NCBI GenBank assembly: GCA_963722665.1
Contig: CAVRNW010000039.1
Coordinates: 1-64,000 of the forward strand
Origin: Site-B1 sp963722665
Lineage (GTDB): Bacteria; Bacteroidota; Bacteroidia; Flavobacteriales; Flavobacteriaceae
Reading direction: 5' to 3'
Length of the DNA stretch: 64,000 bases
Under the pieces are notes generated by a model that worked only from the letters and a program-made list of their open reading frames with translations, was not told the DNA's origin and searched no databases. Positions 25,652-35,209 of the stretch are shown piece by piece. The translations under genes and the position numbers were made by a program. Each line of letters begins with the position of its first letter. Position 1 is the stretch's first letter.

Positions 25652-26416
25652 ATGACTCAAAATTTAAAGAAAGAAGGGCGATACAACTATATTGAAGTAG
25701 GTGAAGGACAACCTATAATTGTGCTTCATGGGTTAATGGGTGGTTTAAGTAATTTTGATGGCGTGGTCGAATTCTTTTCAAAAAGAGGCTATAAGGTTAT
25801 CATCCCGGAATTACCTGTGTATTCAATGTCTTTATTAAAAACAAATGTCAAGAGTTTTGCAAAATACCTTCAAGAGTTCATTCAGTTCAAAGGGTTGGAC
25901 GATGTTATTTTACTTGGAAATTCATTAGGCGGTCATATAGGTCTGTATCATACCAAACATTATCCTGAAAAGGTAAAAGCTTTGGTTATCACGGGGAGTT
26001 CAGGATTATATGAAAGCGCCATGGGTGGAGGTTACACCAAAAGAAGCGATTACGAGGTGATTAAAAAGAAAGCTCAGGATGTATTTTATGACCCAAAAAT
26101 AGCCACAAAGGAGATAGTTGATGAAGTTTATGAAACGGTAAACGACAGACATAAATTAATTAAGACGCTTGCGATTGCCAAAAGTGCCATAAGACATAAT
26201 ATGGCCAAAGACCTGCCAGAAATATACACTCCAACTTGTATAATATGGGGTAAAAATGATACTGTTACTCCACCAGCCGTAGCGATAGAATTCAATGAAT
26301 TATTACCGGATTCTGAATTGTTCTGGATAGACAAATGCGGCCATGCGGCTATGATGGAACATCCTTATATTTTTAATGACATTCTCCACAAATGGTTAAT
26401 GGAAAGGGATTTTTAA
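25652..26416 (+). CDS. Alpha/beta-hydrolase
   Basis: 254 residues from the ATG at 25652 (MTQNLKKEGRYNYIEVGEGQ); an earlier TTG frame start is not needed. Canonical fold landmarks: oxyanion HGLMGGLSNFDG, nucleophile elbow LLGNSLGGHIGLY (Ser), acid region IWGKNDTVTPP (Asp) and catalytic His in CGHAAMMEHP. No signal peptide, so cytosolic. Substrate unknown; it is most like small esterase or C-C hydrolase members. It lies 33 bases before engB, likely co-transcribed. Confidence 0.88.
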   Translation: MTQNLKKEGRYNYIEVGEGQPIIVLHGLMGGLSNFDGVVEFFSKRGYKVIIPELPVYSMSLLKTNVKSFAKYLQEFIQFKGLDDVILLGNSLGGHIGLYHTKHYPEKVKALVITGSSGLYESAMGGGYTKRSDYEVIKKKAQDVFYDPKIATKEIVDEVYETVNDRHKLIKTLAIAKSAIRHNMAKDLPEIYTPTCIIWGKNDTVTPPAVAIEFNELLPDSELFWIDKCGHAAMMEHPYIFNDILHKWLMERDF

Positions 26417-26449
26417 GTATCTGCTTTCACCAATAATTGTTCAAATTTC

Positions 26450-27046
26450 ATGAAGATATCCACTGCCGAATTTGTAATAAGCAATTCAGATGTTTCTAAA
26501 TGTCCGAATAACTCCTTACCGGAATATGCCTTTATTGGGAGGAGCAATGTTGGGAAATCTTCATTGATCAATATGCTCACCAGCCGTAAAAGTTTGGCTA
26601 AAATATCCGGAAAGCCAGGAAAAACTCAATTGATCAATCACTTTTTGATCAATAAGAACTGGCATTTAGTGGACCTTCCCGGTTATGGTTATGCCAAAGT
26701 ATCTAAATCGGCTAAAAAGACCTTTCAAAAATTTATAATTGATTACTTTAATAAACGCAAGCAACTGGTATCTGCCTTTGTTCTGGTAGATATCAGGCAC
26801 GAGCCTCAACCCATAGACCTGGATTTCATGCAGTGGTTAGGTGAGAATTTGATCCCTTTTTCTATAATTTTTACCAAAGCCGACAAACTCAAACCCAAAG
26901 CTATAGAAAGAAATGTAGAGGACTATAAGAAAATCCTTCTTGAAACCTGGGAAGAAATACCGAATTACTTTATTACTTCATCCTCTAAAGGAATTGGACA
27001 GGAAGATGTGTTGGAGTACATTGACTCTATAAATAAAGAAATTTGA
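26450..27046 (+). CDS. engB: Ribosome biogenesis GTPase EngB (YihA/YsxC)
   Basis: Essential GTPase in late 50S subunit assembly. 198 residues: G1 FIGRSNVGKSSLINML, switch with GKPGKTQLINHFLI, G3 LVDLPGYGYAKVSKSAKKTF, G4 IIFTKADKLKP and G5 ITSSSKGIG. Short N-terminal extension as usual. Stop is adjacent to the convergent gldC stop, with no intervening terminator visible. Confidence 0.96.
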   Translation: MKISTAEFVISNSDVSKCPNNSLPEYAFIGRSNVGKSSLINMLTSRKSLAKISGKPGKTQLINHFLINKNWHLVDLPGYGYAKVSKSAKKTFQKFIIDYFNKRKQLVSAFVLVDIRHEPQPIDLDFMQWLGENLIPFSIIFTKADKLKPKAIERNVEDYKKILLETWEEIPNYFITSSSKGIGQEDVLEYIDSINKEI

Positions 27047-27379
27047 TTACTTCTTCAGTTCAAGTTTTTCCGCAAAATAATCACAGAAGTCTTTCATAGT
27101 GGCAGTCATTTTTTCGTCTTGAGTGGCTTTTTGAAATGTATTACTCATAGCAACCAGTGTTTGATGAAAGAATACTTTCATATGGTCTACTGGCATATCC
27201 TTGGTCCAAAGATCTATTCGCAGGGTTTCCTGTTCTTTTTCATCCCAAACTGACAGCATTATCGCTTTTGCTTCCTGGTTCTTTATACCTCCATCTTCAG
27301 CTGTCCAGTTAAGCTTTTCAGGAATGCGGTTTTCATCTAATTCTACTTTTAACTCTATGGTTGATGTATGTTTTGACAT
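27047..27379 (-). CDS. gldC: Gliding motility protein GldC
   Basis: 110 residues, no signal peptide, matching GldC: HTSTIELKVELDENRIPEKL, NWTAEDGGIKNQEAKAIMLS, TLRIDLWTKDMPVDHMKVFF, HQTLVAMSNTFQKAT. GldC supports but is not strictly required for gliding and T9SS output in Flavobacterium. The ATG overlaps the gldB stop (TAATG), matching the conserved gldB-gldC order. Confidence 0.92.
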   Translation of the reverse strand: MSKHTSTIELKVELDENRIPEKLNWTAEDGGIKNQEAKAIMLSVWDEKEQETLRIDLWTKDMPVDHMKVFFHQTLVAMSNTFQKATQDEKMTATMKDFCDYFAEKLELKK

Positions 27380-28339
27380 TATTTTCGAGGTTTAAATTTT
27401 GAATTCTTATAAATTTCTGCTGGATCTGTAATCAACATCTTGCTTAACGAAACATCGTTATTTTTCATATAAGCTCTTACAATTTGCCAACCAATATATT
27501 GGCCTATTCTTCCTGGTGATTCGCTGTCAAGTTCCAGATAAAATTTACTGAAAGGTGCCGGATTCATAAATCTGCCAGATAGACTGGGATCTGTGTTATA
27601 TAAAAGTTCATTTTCAACAAAAAATCTCCAAATCTTCACTTTCATTAGCCTTGGCCCAATCCAATTGGCCTTGCGTATAACCAATTTTTTCAGGATCTGT
27701 TTTTAAGGGCAGGATCATATCCTTAAAATAAAGGATCTTCCCAAAATAGATCATCTCATCTAAAAATGTTCTTTGTTGCTGCTGATAACTATATTTTTTA
27801 GCGTATTCTGCAGCCAAATCAGGTGCAATCTGGTTCTTATTGAAATTTTGAACTAAATATTGTGGAATTCCACTGTAGAATTCATGCTCTTCTCCAAGAT
27901 AAGTGTCCAGAGCAATTAGAACTATCGAATCTGTTACTATTACTTTATTTCTGTAATCCACGTTCGAGGTTACGGTAATAACCCGAGGTATTTTAAACTC
28001 CGGAAAATAATATTTCAAATGTTGGAATAGTTGTATTAATTCAGACCTGGTATTTTTAAAATCACTAAACACTCTATTGGTTTCATTTAATAACTGAAGC
28101 TGAAGCGTATCTTGCATTTTATCTATCCAAATAGAATCAGAGAATTTACTTGAGAATAAAAAAGGAAATGCCTTTTTTAACTTAGGAAGATCCTGAGGTG
28201 ACGATTCTGCAAAGATCCTGTCAAAGCGTTCAACCGTGAAATCAATATCTATTTTTGCAATATCCTTATCAATTCCTTTATCTTTCTTACAAGCGTAAAA
28301 ACTGCTCATGATCAAGAATACCATTATAAGTCTTTTCAT
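27379..28339 (-). CDS. gldB: Gliding motility lipoprotein GldB (one frameshift)
   Basis: Lipoprotein required for gliding and T9SS function. Signal and lipobox in MKRLIMVFLIMSSFYACKKD (Cys at 17), then IDFTVERFDRIFAESSPQDL, ALDTYLGEEHEFYSGIPQYL and DEMIYFGKILYFKDMILPLK. Near 27635 one extra base separates DWAKANESE from IWRFFVENELLYNTDPSLSG in the next frame, continuing through PGRIGQYIGWQIVRAYM to FKPRK. The restored 319 residues is the family length. It is divergent from nadE, as in many Flavobacteriia. Confidence 0.92.
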
Positions 28340-28416
28340 TTTTTAAAGAATTCTCAGATATTAAAAAGGATTATAAAGTTAAACGCCGTTAATTTTTATT
28401 AATTATACTATTCGCT

Positions 28417-28424
28417 TATTTTTG
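28417..28424 (+). promoter_or_regulatory. -7 promoter element (TATTTTTG) for nadE
   Basis: Matches TAnnTTTG and lies 43 bases before the nadE ATG in the gldB-nadE divergent gap. Confidence 0.55.
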
Positions 28425-28466
28425 TGTGGCAAATGTACTATTCTTTTATTATAAAAACCATTGAAA

Positions 28467-29258
28467 ATGAAAACTGAAAAAGTAATCGATCATATAGTAA
28501 AATGGCTTAAGGACTATGCTAAAAATGCCAAAGTAAATGGATTTGTAATTGGTGTTTCCGGAGGTGTTGATTCTGCAGTGACCTCTACCTTATGTGCCAA
28601 AACCGGACTACCAACATTATGTCTGGAAATGCCCATTCATCAGGCAGAAAGTCATGTTTCAAGAGCTCAGGAACATATTTCACAACTTAGGGATCGATTT
28701 GAAAATGTGACTGCACAAAGAGTTGATCTCACACCGGTATTTGAAGAATTCAAAACGGAGGTATCACTCGAGGGTAAACCAGAGACCGTTGATATGGCAT
28801 TGGCAAATACAAGAGCCAGATTGAGGATGACCACTTTATACTACCATGCCGGTCTATTAGGGTTTTTAGTGGCAGGAACAGGGAATAAAGTTGAAGATTT
28901 TGGAGTTGGCTTCTATACCAAATATGGAGATGGCGGCGTTGATCTGAGTCCAATAGCAGATCTCTTAAAAAGTGAGGTGTATGGCATTGGAAAAACTTTG
29001 GATATTCCCGATTCCATTATGAATGCTGCACCAAGTGATGGCTTATTTGGTGATGCCAGAAGTGACGAAGACCAGATAGGTGCAAATTATGATGAACTGG
29101 AATGGGCAATGCAAATGGATGAAAAGGGGAAATCACCAATGGACTTTAAGGGAAGACAAAAAATTGTCTTTGAAATTTATAAACAATATAATAATGCTAA
29201 TAAACACAAAATGATGCCCATTCCTGTTTGTTTAATACCAATAGACTACAAAAATTAG
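28467..29258 (+). CDS. nadE: NAD+ synthetase
   Basis: Amidates nicotinate adenine dinucleotide to NAD+. 263 residues from MKTEKVIDHIVKWLKDYAKN (a TTG two codons upstream is in frame). PP-loop GFVIGVSGGVDSAVTSTLCA, then LANTRARLRMTTLYYHAGLL, GTGNKVEDFGVGFYTKYGDG, DLSPIADLLKSEVYGIGKTL and PSDGLFGDARSDEDQIG. No glutaminase domain, so ammonia or a separate amidotransferase supplies nitrogen. Divergent from gldB. Confidence 0.95.
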   Translation: MKTEKVIDHIVKWLKDYAKNAKVNGFVIGVSGGVDSAVTSTLCAKTGLPTLCLEMPIHQAESHVSRAQEHISQLRDRFENVTAQRVDLTPVFEEFKTEVSLEGKPETVDMALANTRARLRMTTLYYHAGLLGFLVAGTGNKVEDFGVGFYTKYGDGGVDLSPIADLLKSEVYGIGKTLDIPDSIMNAAPSDGLFGDARSDEDQIGANYDELEWAMQMDEKGKSPMDFKGRQKIVFEIYKQYNNANKHKMMPIPVCLIPIDYKN

Positions 29259-29395
29259 CAGGTTGCCAATTAAGAAGACCTTAATTCAATTATTTTTAGT
29301 ATATTTAAAATAGCCTTTCCCCTTTTATTTTGCTTTATAATTGATTATTGTAATGATAATTCCGTTTAGAGCGCTAATAAGAAAAACTAATTATT

Positions 29396-30025
29396 ATGAT
29401 TAAAGTACTGGTTGTAGACCATCACCCTATTGTTAGAAAAGGGATTTACTCTTTATTTGAATCCTCTCCGGATATTCAAATAGTTGCTACTGTTGATAAT
29501 GGAAGAGAGTTATTTGAATATGTGAGTAAGAATCCTGTTGATATTGTTATTTCTGAAATTGATCTTCCCGGACTTAATGGCATTACGGCATTACGAACGA
29601 TAAAGCGCGAATATAGTGATGTTAAGATCATTATGTTTAGTTCGCATCCGGAAGAAGTTTATGCTGTAAGTACAATTAGAGCAGGAGCTTCCGGTTACCT
29701 TCCTAAAACTGTAGATACACATACTATAAAGGAAGCAATATTAAAGGTTCATAACGGAGGTATTTATATCAGTAACAATTTGGCTCAACGGCTTGCATTT
29801 GACGAAACCGGTAACAAGCCAAGTAAGTTGTATAAAAAACTATCTACCAGAGAAATAGAGGTTCTAAAACTATTATCCTCAGGAAGAAAAAATAAGGAAA
29901 TAGCTTTGGAATTGGAAATTAATGAGAAGACTGTGAGTACTTATAAGGCGCGTTTGCTTAAAAAACTGAATGTTACCAATATTGTAGACTTAATCAATCA
30001 GGCAAGACATTTGGATATTGACTAA
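29396..30025 (+). CDS. NarL/FixJ-type regulator with an altered receiver domain
   Basis: 209 residues: receiver domain 1-120 and LuxR-type helix-turn-helix from about 140 (LSTREIEVLKLLSSGRKNKE, LEINEKTVSTYKARLLKKL). The receiver departs from consensus: the acidic pair near the N-terminus is VVDHHP, with only one Asp (D8), and the phospho-acceptor position reads ISEIDLPGLNG, with Glu54 where Asp is expected. The conserved Lys104 (GYLPKT) and Ser82/Ser83 region remain. Glu at the acceptor often mimics phosphorylation, so the protein may be constitutively active or respond to something other than a kinase. No histidine kinase is adjacent. It converges on dnaG, their stops overlapping. Confidence 0.88.
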   Translation: MIKVLVVDHHPIVRKGIYSLFESSPDIQIVATVDNGRELFEYVSKNPVDIVISEIDLPGLNGITALRTIKREYSDVKIIMFSSHPEEVYAVSTIRAGASGYLPKTVDTHTIKEAILKVHNGGIYISNNLAQRLAFDETGNKPSKLYKKLSTREIEVLKLLSSGRKNKEIALELEINEKTVSTYKARLLKKLNVTNIVDLINQARHLDID

Positions 30026-31980
30026 AGCGGTTTCTGCAACTTTCTGGATAACAAATTATCTAACTTTTTATAACTGATCACTTCATCAAGAATATCCTTG
30101 TTTTGTTCTTTCAGGTCCTTCTGAGTTTTTAAGCTCAATTCATCTATCTTTTTACTTATTAAGAAACATCTTAAATTTAGAATGGTCTCATTGACCAACT
30201 GCGCTATTTTTTTCTCTTTCCCTTTAGGGAAAATATTCTTGCTCTCCCAATTATGTAAACTGTGCCTTTCATCTTCCATTAAAATAGTTGTTATTTCATT
30301 GGCAACTTCTGGTTCAACAGAATTCACAAAGTTCTTAAGTCCCAGATCCGGCTCCTGGTTAAGGGTGTCGACAATAGTATAATATAAATCCTTAAATCTC
30401 GGATTGCTAAATTCCATTTCATCTTCCTGAAGATCCAAATAGATCTTTTCAAATACTTTTGCCTGATTAACAACCGGTTCAAGAATTAATTCTCCCGCTT
30501 CATTTTCCTTGAGGATCAGATCTTCAAAATCCTCTTCTTTGTTTCCATAAAGCAATAGGATTTCAATAATCTTCCTTTCCAGTTGATATTGCACATCAAC
30601 TCGTTTAGAAGGTTGCTCATGCTTTATTACTTCAAATGCCTTTTGTTTGCGGGTAAATTCTTTATTGGCTTCCTGATGCTCTTTTTTCCCGATTTGTGCT
30701 AAAGTACTGAATAAGACCTGTTCACTAATATCCATGATCCTGGAACATTCCTGAATATAAACTTCACGTTGTATCCTGTCCGGGATCTTGGCAATACTAT
30801 TTACAATATCTCTAATGGTATCGGCCTTTTTTATAGGGTCATTCTTGGATTCTTCAAATAATAATGAGGCTTTGAACTGAATAAAATCCTTCGCATTTTC
30901 CTCTAAATAAAGGGAAAGTTCTTCCAAGGTATTCTGTTTGGCAAAACTGTCAGGATCTTCTCCATCTGGGAACATACACACTTTAACATTCATTCCCTGC
31001 TCCAGAATGAGATCAATACCTCGCAGTGAGGCCCTGATTCCCGCTGCATCACCATCAAATAAAACGGTTATATTTTTGGTCAGCCTGTTAATAAGCCTGA
31101 TCTGGTCTGCTGTCAAAGCAGTACCCGAAGATGACACTACGTTAGTAATTCCTTTTTGATGAAATTGAATTACATCTGTATAACCCTCAACGAGATAACA
31201 ATTATCTTGCTTGGCAATACTTTGTTTCGCATGAAAAATACCATAAAGAACTTTACTCTTATGATAAACTTCACTTTCTGGAGAATTTAAATATTTAGCT
31301 GCCTTTTTATCATTGGTAAGTATCCTTCCGCCAAAACCCAAAACACGTCCACTCATGCTTTTTATTGGAAACAAGATCCTACCCTTGAACCTGTCAAACT
31401 GTTTATCTTCCTTGACAATAGTCAGACCGGTTTTCTCTAGAAACTCCAGTTTATATCCTTGTTTTAAGGCTTCATCTGTAAAAGCATGCCAATCATTCAA
31501 TGAATACCCTAAATTGAATTTATTAATGGTGTCTTCTGTAAAACCCCGTTCCTTAAAATAACTCAATCCAATAGACTTCCCCTGATCGGTTTTATGAAGT
31601 ATATTCTGAAAATATTTATTCGCAAATTCATTAACTAAATAAAGGGATTCTCTTTCATCGGCCTGTTCTTTCTGTTCACTGGTCTGCTCGGTTTCTTCAA
31701 TTTCTATATTGTACTTTTTGGCTAAATATTTAATAGCCTCAGGATAGGTAAAATGCTCATGCTCCATAAGAAAAGCAACAACATTTCCGCCTTTGCCACT
31801 GGAAAAATCCTTCCAGATCTGTTTCACGGGAGACACCATAAAACTAGGCGTTCGTTCATCACTAAACGGGCTCAATCCTTTGAAATTACTCCCTGATTTT
31901 TTAAGCTGCACAAAATCACCAATAACCTCCTCTACTCGAGCAGTTTCAAACACTTGGTCTATGGTGGATCTTGATATCAA
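30022..31980 (-). CDS. dnaG: DNA primase without zinc ligands
   Basis: Synthesises RNA primers at the fork. 652 residues. The N-terminal CHC2-type domain is recognisable (LKKSGSNFKGLSPFSDERTP, SFMVSPVKQIWKDFSSGKGG), but all four zinc-ligand positions are replaced: CPFH has become SPFS, and CFGC has become DFSS. The catalytic core is complete: YFKERGFTEDTINKFNLGYS, GRILFPIKSMSGRVLGFGGR, TOPRIM glutamate VEGYTDVIQFHQKG, and LFDGDAAGIRASLRGIDL. The C-terminal helicase-binding region is longer than in E. coli. Convergent with the response regulator. Confidence 0.95.
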   Translation of the reverse strand: MISRSTIDQVFETARVEEVIGDFVQLKKSGSNFKGLSPFSDERTPSFMVSPVKQIWKDFSSGKGGNVVAFLMEHEHFTYPEAIKYLAKKYNIEIEETEQTSEQKEQADERESLYLVNEFANKYFQNILHKTDQGKSIGLSYFKERGFTEDTINKFNLGYSLNDWHAFTDEALKQGYKLEFLEKTGLTIVKEDKQFDRFKGRILFPIKSMSGRVLGFGGRILTNDKKAAKYLNSPESEVYHKSKVLYGIFHAKQSIAKQDNCYLVEGYTDVIQFHQKGITNVVSSSGTALTADQIRLINRLTKNITVLFDGDAAGIRASLRGIDLILEQGMNVKVCMFPDGEDPDSFAKQNTLEELSLYLEENAKDFIQFKASLLFEESKNDPIKKADTIRDIVNSIAKIPDRIQREVYIQECSRIMDISEQVLFSTLAQIGKKEHQEANKEFTRKQKAFEVIKHEQPSKRVDVQYQLERKIIEILLLYGNKEEDFEDLILKENEAGELILEPVVNQAKVFEKIYLDLQEDEMEFSNPRFKDLYYTIVDTLNQEPDLGLKNFVNSVEPEVANEITTILMEDERHSLHNWESKNIFPKGKEKKIAQLVNETILNLRCFLISKKIDELSLKTQKDLKEQNKDILDEVISYKKLDNLLSRKLQKPL

Positions 31981-32061
31981 ATTATTAAATTATTTAGGCT
32001 AAAATATAACTATAAGAGAAATTAAACTAAAAAATAGGAATCTTGTTTATCGAATTAATAC

Positions 32062-32862
32062 TTATCGCATTCTAATATTAAAAAGTATCTCAGAACAAAT
32101 TTCTTCTATAGGTTTATTAGTTACATTAACAATTGTCCATTTTGGATGTGTTCTGTAAATTCTTGAGGCATAATTTAATTCTTGCAGAACATGAGATCGA
32201 CTAGAATAATTTCCCGTGAATCCTCCTAAATACTTATCCCTTACTTGCCTCAGCTCGGACAATCGGCTAGAAATGGTTGTTAAACAAAAAATACGTTCCG
32301 GAGGCAAATTAAAAACAATATCAGGAACAGGAATATTTAAAATTATAGGAACATTTGCCACCCGCCAACCCCTATGAGCCATATATACACTTAAAGGCGT
32401 TTTAAAAGTCCTTGATACACCTAGTAAAACAATGTCTGCACTTTCTAATTCATCAATGTGCTGTCCATCGTCGTGACGTAAAGTAAATTCTACCGCTTCA
32501 ATTCTTTGAAAATAGGCTCTATTCAATTTATAATATATACCTGGTTTTTCTGAAGGTGAATTCTCAAAATGATTTGATAATTGCGCCAAAAGTGGGCCCA
32601 TTAAATCAATAGTGTGAATTTCATGAAGCCTTCCTTGCTCCAAAATTAAATGTCTTAGGTTTGTTGACACTAATGTGTGAATGATGAGTCCGTTAATAAT
32701 ATGTGCTTCTAAGATGATTTCTAAAACCTGTTGTTCGCTTCTAACATTAGGTCGTATATGAGTTTGGACTTTAGTTAATTCAAACTGAACCAAAGCTGCT
32801 CTTAACGCTTGTTTAGCTGTTCCACCTGTACCATCTGATACTACGAAGACATGTTGTAGCAT
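32062..32862 (-). CDS. Pyruvate,phosphate dikinase / PEP synthase regulatory protein (DUF299 family)
   Basis: Bifunctional ADP-dependent kinase and Pi-dependent pyrophosphorylase that switches PPDK or PEP synthase off and on. 266 residues: HVFVVSDGTGGTAKQALRAA, RHDDGQHIDELESADIVLLG, P-loop-like GVSRTFKTPLSVYMAHRGWR, VANVPIILNI, and LTTISSRLSELRQVR. Whether the target is PPDK or PEP synthase cannot be told here; neither is in the window. Monocistronic. Confidence 0.9.
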   Translation of the reverse strand: MLQHVFVVSDGTGGTAKQALRAALVQFELTKVQTHIRPNVRSEQQVLEIILEAHIINGLIIHTLVSTNLRHLILEQGRLHEIHTIDLMGPLLAQLSNHFENSPSEKPGIYYKLNRAYFQRIEAVEFTLRHDDGQHIDELESADIVLLGVSRTFKTPLSVYMAHRGWRVANVPIILNIPVPDIVFNLPPERIFCLTTISSRLSELRQVRDKYLGGFTGNYSSRSHVLQELNYASRIYRTHPKWTIVNVTNKPIEEICSEILFNIRMR

Positions 32863-33141
32863 ATAATTTTCTTTAATTCGCTACTAGTTTTCATTAAAAG
32901 TAGTAAAAAAAGGCTTCATTTAGACTCTTTTGTATCTTACAAAGTTCAAAAGAGATTAATTAGCACAGGCATTCAATACTGTATATAATAAATTACTATA
33001 ATATTAAAAAACTATACAAATTTTAGATTTTGAGGTTGTTATAAATTAACTAAATTCGTTAAAACTTGAATACATGTTATAAAGAGTAATAATACTTTTT
33101 ATATTAGCAATGATCTAAACAGATTAAAAAATAAATTAATT

Positions 33142-34980
33142 ATGAATCGCAATTTTAAATTCCACATCTTTCTCACAATTTCAATTGTTTTCATCTGTTT
33201 TACAAATGCGCAGGAAAAAGCCCAGCCAATATTTGAAAACGGGGAATCGCAAATAGTTCCTGCCTTTAATGAGCCGGACAAATGGGTAAGACATGATCTG
33301 TGGGTAGAGACTGAATTTGATACTGATGGCGATGAAAAGTTAGATAGAATGCATGTTGATGTTACACGACCTTATCAAACAGATTCGGAAGGATTGAAAC
33401 TTCCTGTGGTATATGAGTCAAGTCCTTACTTTGCCGGTGTAGCTTCTGGTGGTAAAGAGCTTTTTTGGGATGTAAGGCACGAACTTGGGGAACTCGGCAA
33501 AGGTCATATTCAGCCTGTGGTTGTTAGAAGAGGTAACCGCCCAATAATTTCTAATTCTCAAATTAGAACCTGGGTTCCCAGAGGATATATTGTTGTGCAT
33601 TCTTCATCTCCGGGAACCGGACTTTCACAAGGATCGCCAACTGTTGGTGGTGACAACGAATCTTTAGCTCCAAAAGCAGTCATAGATTGGTTATGTGGAA
33701 GAGCTAAAGGTTATACAACACCCGATGGAGACCAGGAAGTAGTAGCATTTTGGTCAACCGGAAAAGTTGGAATGACAGGAACTTCTTATAATGGCACCAT
33801 TCCCGTTGCAGCTGCAACAACAGGCGTCCAAGGATTAGAAGCCATTATACCTATCGCGCCAAATACCTCGTATTATCATTATTATCGCTCTAATGGGCTG
33901 GTGAGATCTCCAGGAGGATACTTAGGCGAGGATATTGATGTCCTTTATGATTTTATTCATAGTGGTGATGAATCAAAACGAGCCTACAGTAACAAAGTTG
34001 TCAGGGATACCGAAATGAAAAACGGCATGGATAGAATTACAGGTGACTACAATGATTTCTGGGCTGGGCGTGACTACTTAAATGATATGGAGCCGATGAA
34101 AGCTGCATTACTTATGTCACATGGATTCAATGACTGGAATGTCATGCCCGAACATAGCTACAGGATTTATAAGGCTGCCAAAGAAAAAGGGTTGCCAACT
34201 CAAATTTACTATCACCAGAATGGTCATGGTGGCCCACCGCCTTTAAAAATGATGAACCGATGGTTTACACATTACCTGCATGGAATAGATAACGGAGTTG
34301 AAAACGATGCAAAAGCATGGATAGTTCGTGAAGATGAAAGCCGTGACAATCCTACACCTTATTTAGATTACCCTAATCCGGATGCGTCTCCAGTAAAACT
34401 ATATCTCGGCAAAGGTGCTCCCGGATTTGGAAGACTAAGTCCCGATAAAATTAAGAAACAAGGGAAAGAAACATTAGTTGATGATTATAACTTTTCAGGT
34501 GAAGAGCTTGCAAAATCATTAACCTCAAAAAACCGATTGCTTTATTTGTCATCTGTTTTAACAGAAGATCTCCATATTTCAGGAATTCCAACTGTGACTA
34601 TTAATCTGGCAAGCAGCAAACCCGCGGCAAATTTATCTGTTTGGCTGGTTTCACTACCATGGAACCAGGAAATAGGATCTAAAATCACAGATAACATTAT
34701 TACTCGTGGTTGGGCAGATCCGCAGAATTATAAGTCATTGACAGAAAGTGAACCCTTAAAACCAGGAAAATTCTACGAAATCTCTTTTGAATTGATGCCT
34801 GATGACCAAATTATTTCAAAAGGACAGCAAATTGGTTTAATGATATTTTCAAGTGATAAAGAGTTTACCTTATGGCCGGAACCAGGAACAGAATTGACCA
34901 TTGATCTGGATAAAACTTCAATAACATTACCTGTTGTTGGAGGTGCAGATGCATACAGTGAAGCAGTTAAACAAAATTAG
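33142..34980 (+). CDS. Secreted Xaa-Pro dipeptidyl-peptidase (S15 family)
   Basis: Removes X-Pro dipeptides from peptide N-termini. 612 residues with a signal peptide (FHIFLTISIVFICFTNAQ). The catalytic elbow is GKVGMTGTSYNGTIPVAAAT, Ser215; the Asp and His follow around SHGFNDWNVMPEHS and NGHGGPPPLK. A C-terminal jelly-roll domain carries SPVKLYLGKGAPGFGRLSPD and ends PVVGGADAYSEAVKQN. Membrane-side protein scavenging is the likely role. A decayed second copy of its C-terminal region lies at 37868-38178, beyond the molybdopterin genes. Confidence 0.9.
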   Translation: MNRNFKFHIFLTISIVFICFTNAQEKAQPIFENGESQIVPAFNEPDKWVRHDLWVETEFDTDGDEKLDRMHVDVTRPYQTDSEGLKLPVVYESSPYFAGVASGGKELFWDVRHELGELGKGHIQPVVVRRGNRPIISNSQIRTWVPRGYIVVHSSSPGTGLSQGSPTVGGDNESLAPKAVIDWLCGRAKGYTTPDGDQEVVAFWSTGKVGMTGTSYNGTIPVAAATTGVQGLEAIIPIAPNTSYYHYYRSNGLVRSPGGYLGEDIDVLYDFIHSGDESKRAYSNKVVRDTEMKNGMDRITGDYNDFWAGRDYLNDMEPMKAALLMSHGFNDWNVMPEHSYRIYKAAKEKGLPTQIYYHQNGHGGPPPLKMMNRWFTHYLHGIDNGVENDAKAWIVREDESRDNPTPYLDYPNPDASPVKLYLGKGAPGFGRLSPDKIKKQGKETLVDDYNFSGEELAKSLTSKNRLLYLSSVLTEDLHISGIPTVTINLASSKPAANLSVWLVSLPWNQEIGSKITDNIITRGWADPQNYKSLTESEPLKPGKFYEISFELMPDDQIISKGQQIGLMIFSSDKEFTLWPEPGTELTIDLDKTSITLPVVGGADAYSEAVKQN

Positions 34981-35068
34981 AAATTCTGAACTGGCATATT
35001 CTTGCCTATGAAAGAAAAAACTACTGACTTCGTTTAACATAAGATATAGATCACTCATATTATCCTGA

Positions 35069-35086
35069 TCCCGATGGCTATCGGGA
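35069..35086. repeat. TCCCGAT...ATCGGGA palindrome
   Basis: TCCCGATGGCTATCGGGA in the 229-base gap between the peptidase and the molybdopterin gene. Related palindromes sit at 41320 and 44834. Apart from this I see no signal in the gap. Confidence 0.6.
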
Positions 35087-35209
35087 CTAGCGGGATTGTT
35101 TCAGTATTAAACAAAGTCAATATCATTAAAGTTACCTATAGGCGAAAAAACGCAAGAAATTAACATTTAAAACGAGATAAAGGCTAACAACGTTTGATCC
35201 GTTTTAGAC

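Noticed and set aside
32062..32862. Possible novel kinase system from an orphan PPDK regulator
   Set aside because: The target enzyme is commonly encoded elsewhere on the chromosome; a lone regulator gene is ordinary.
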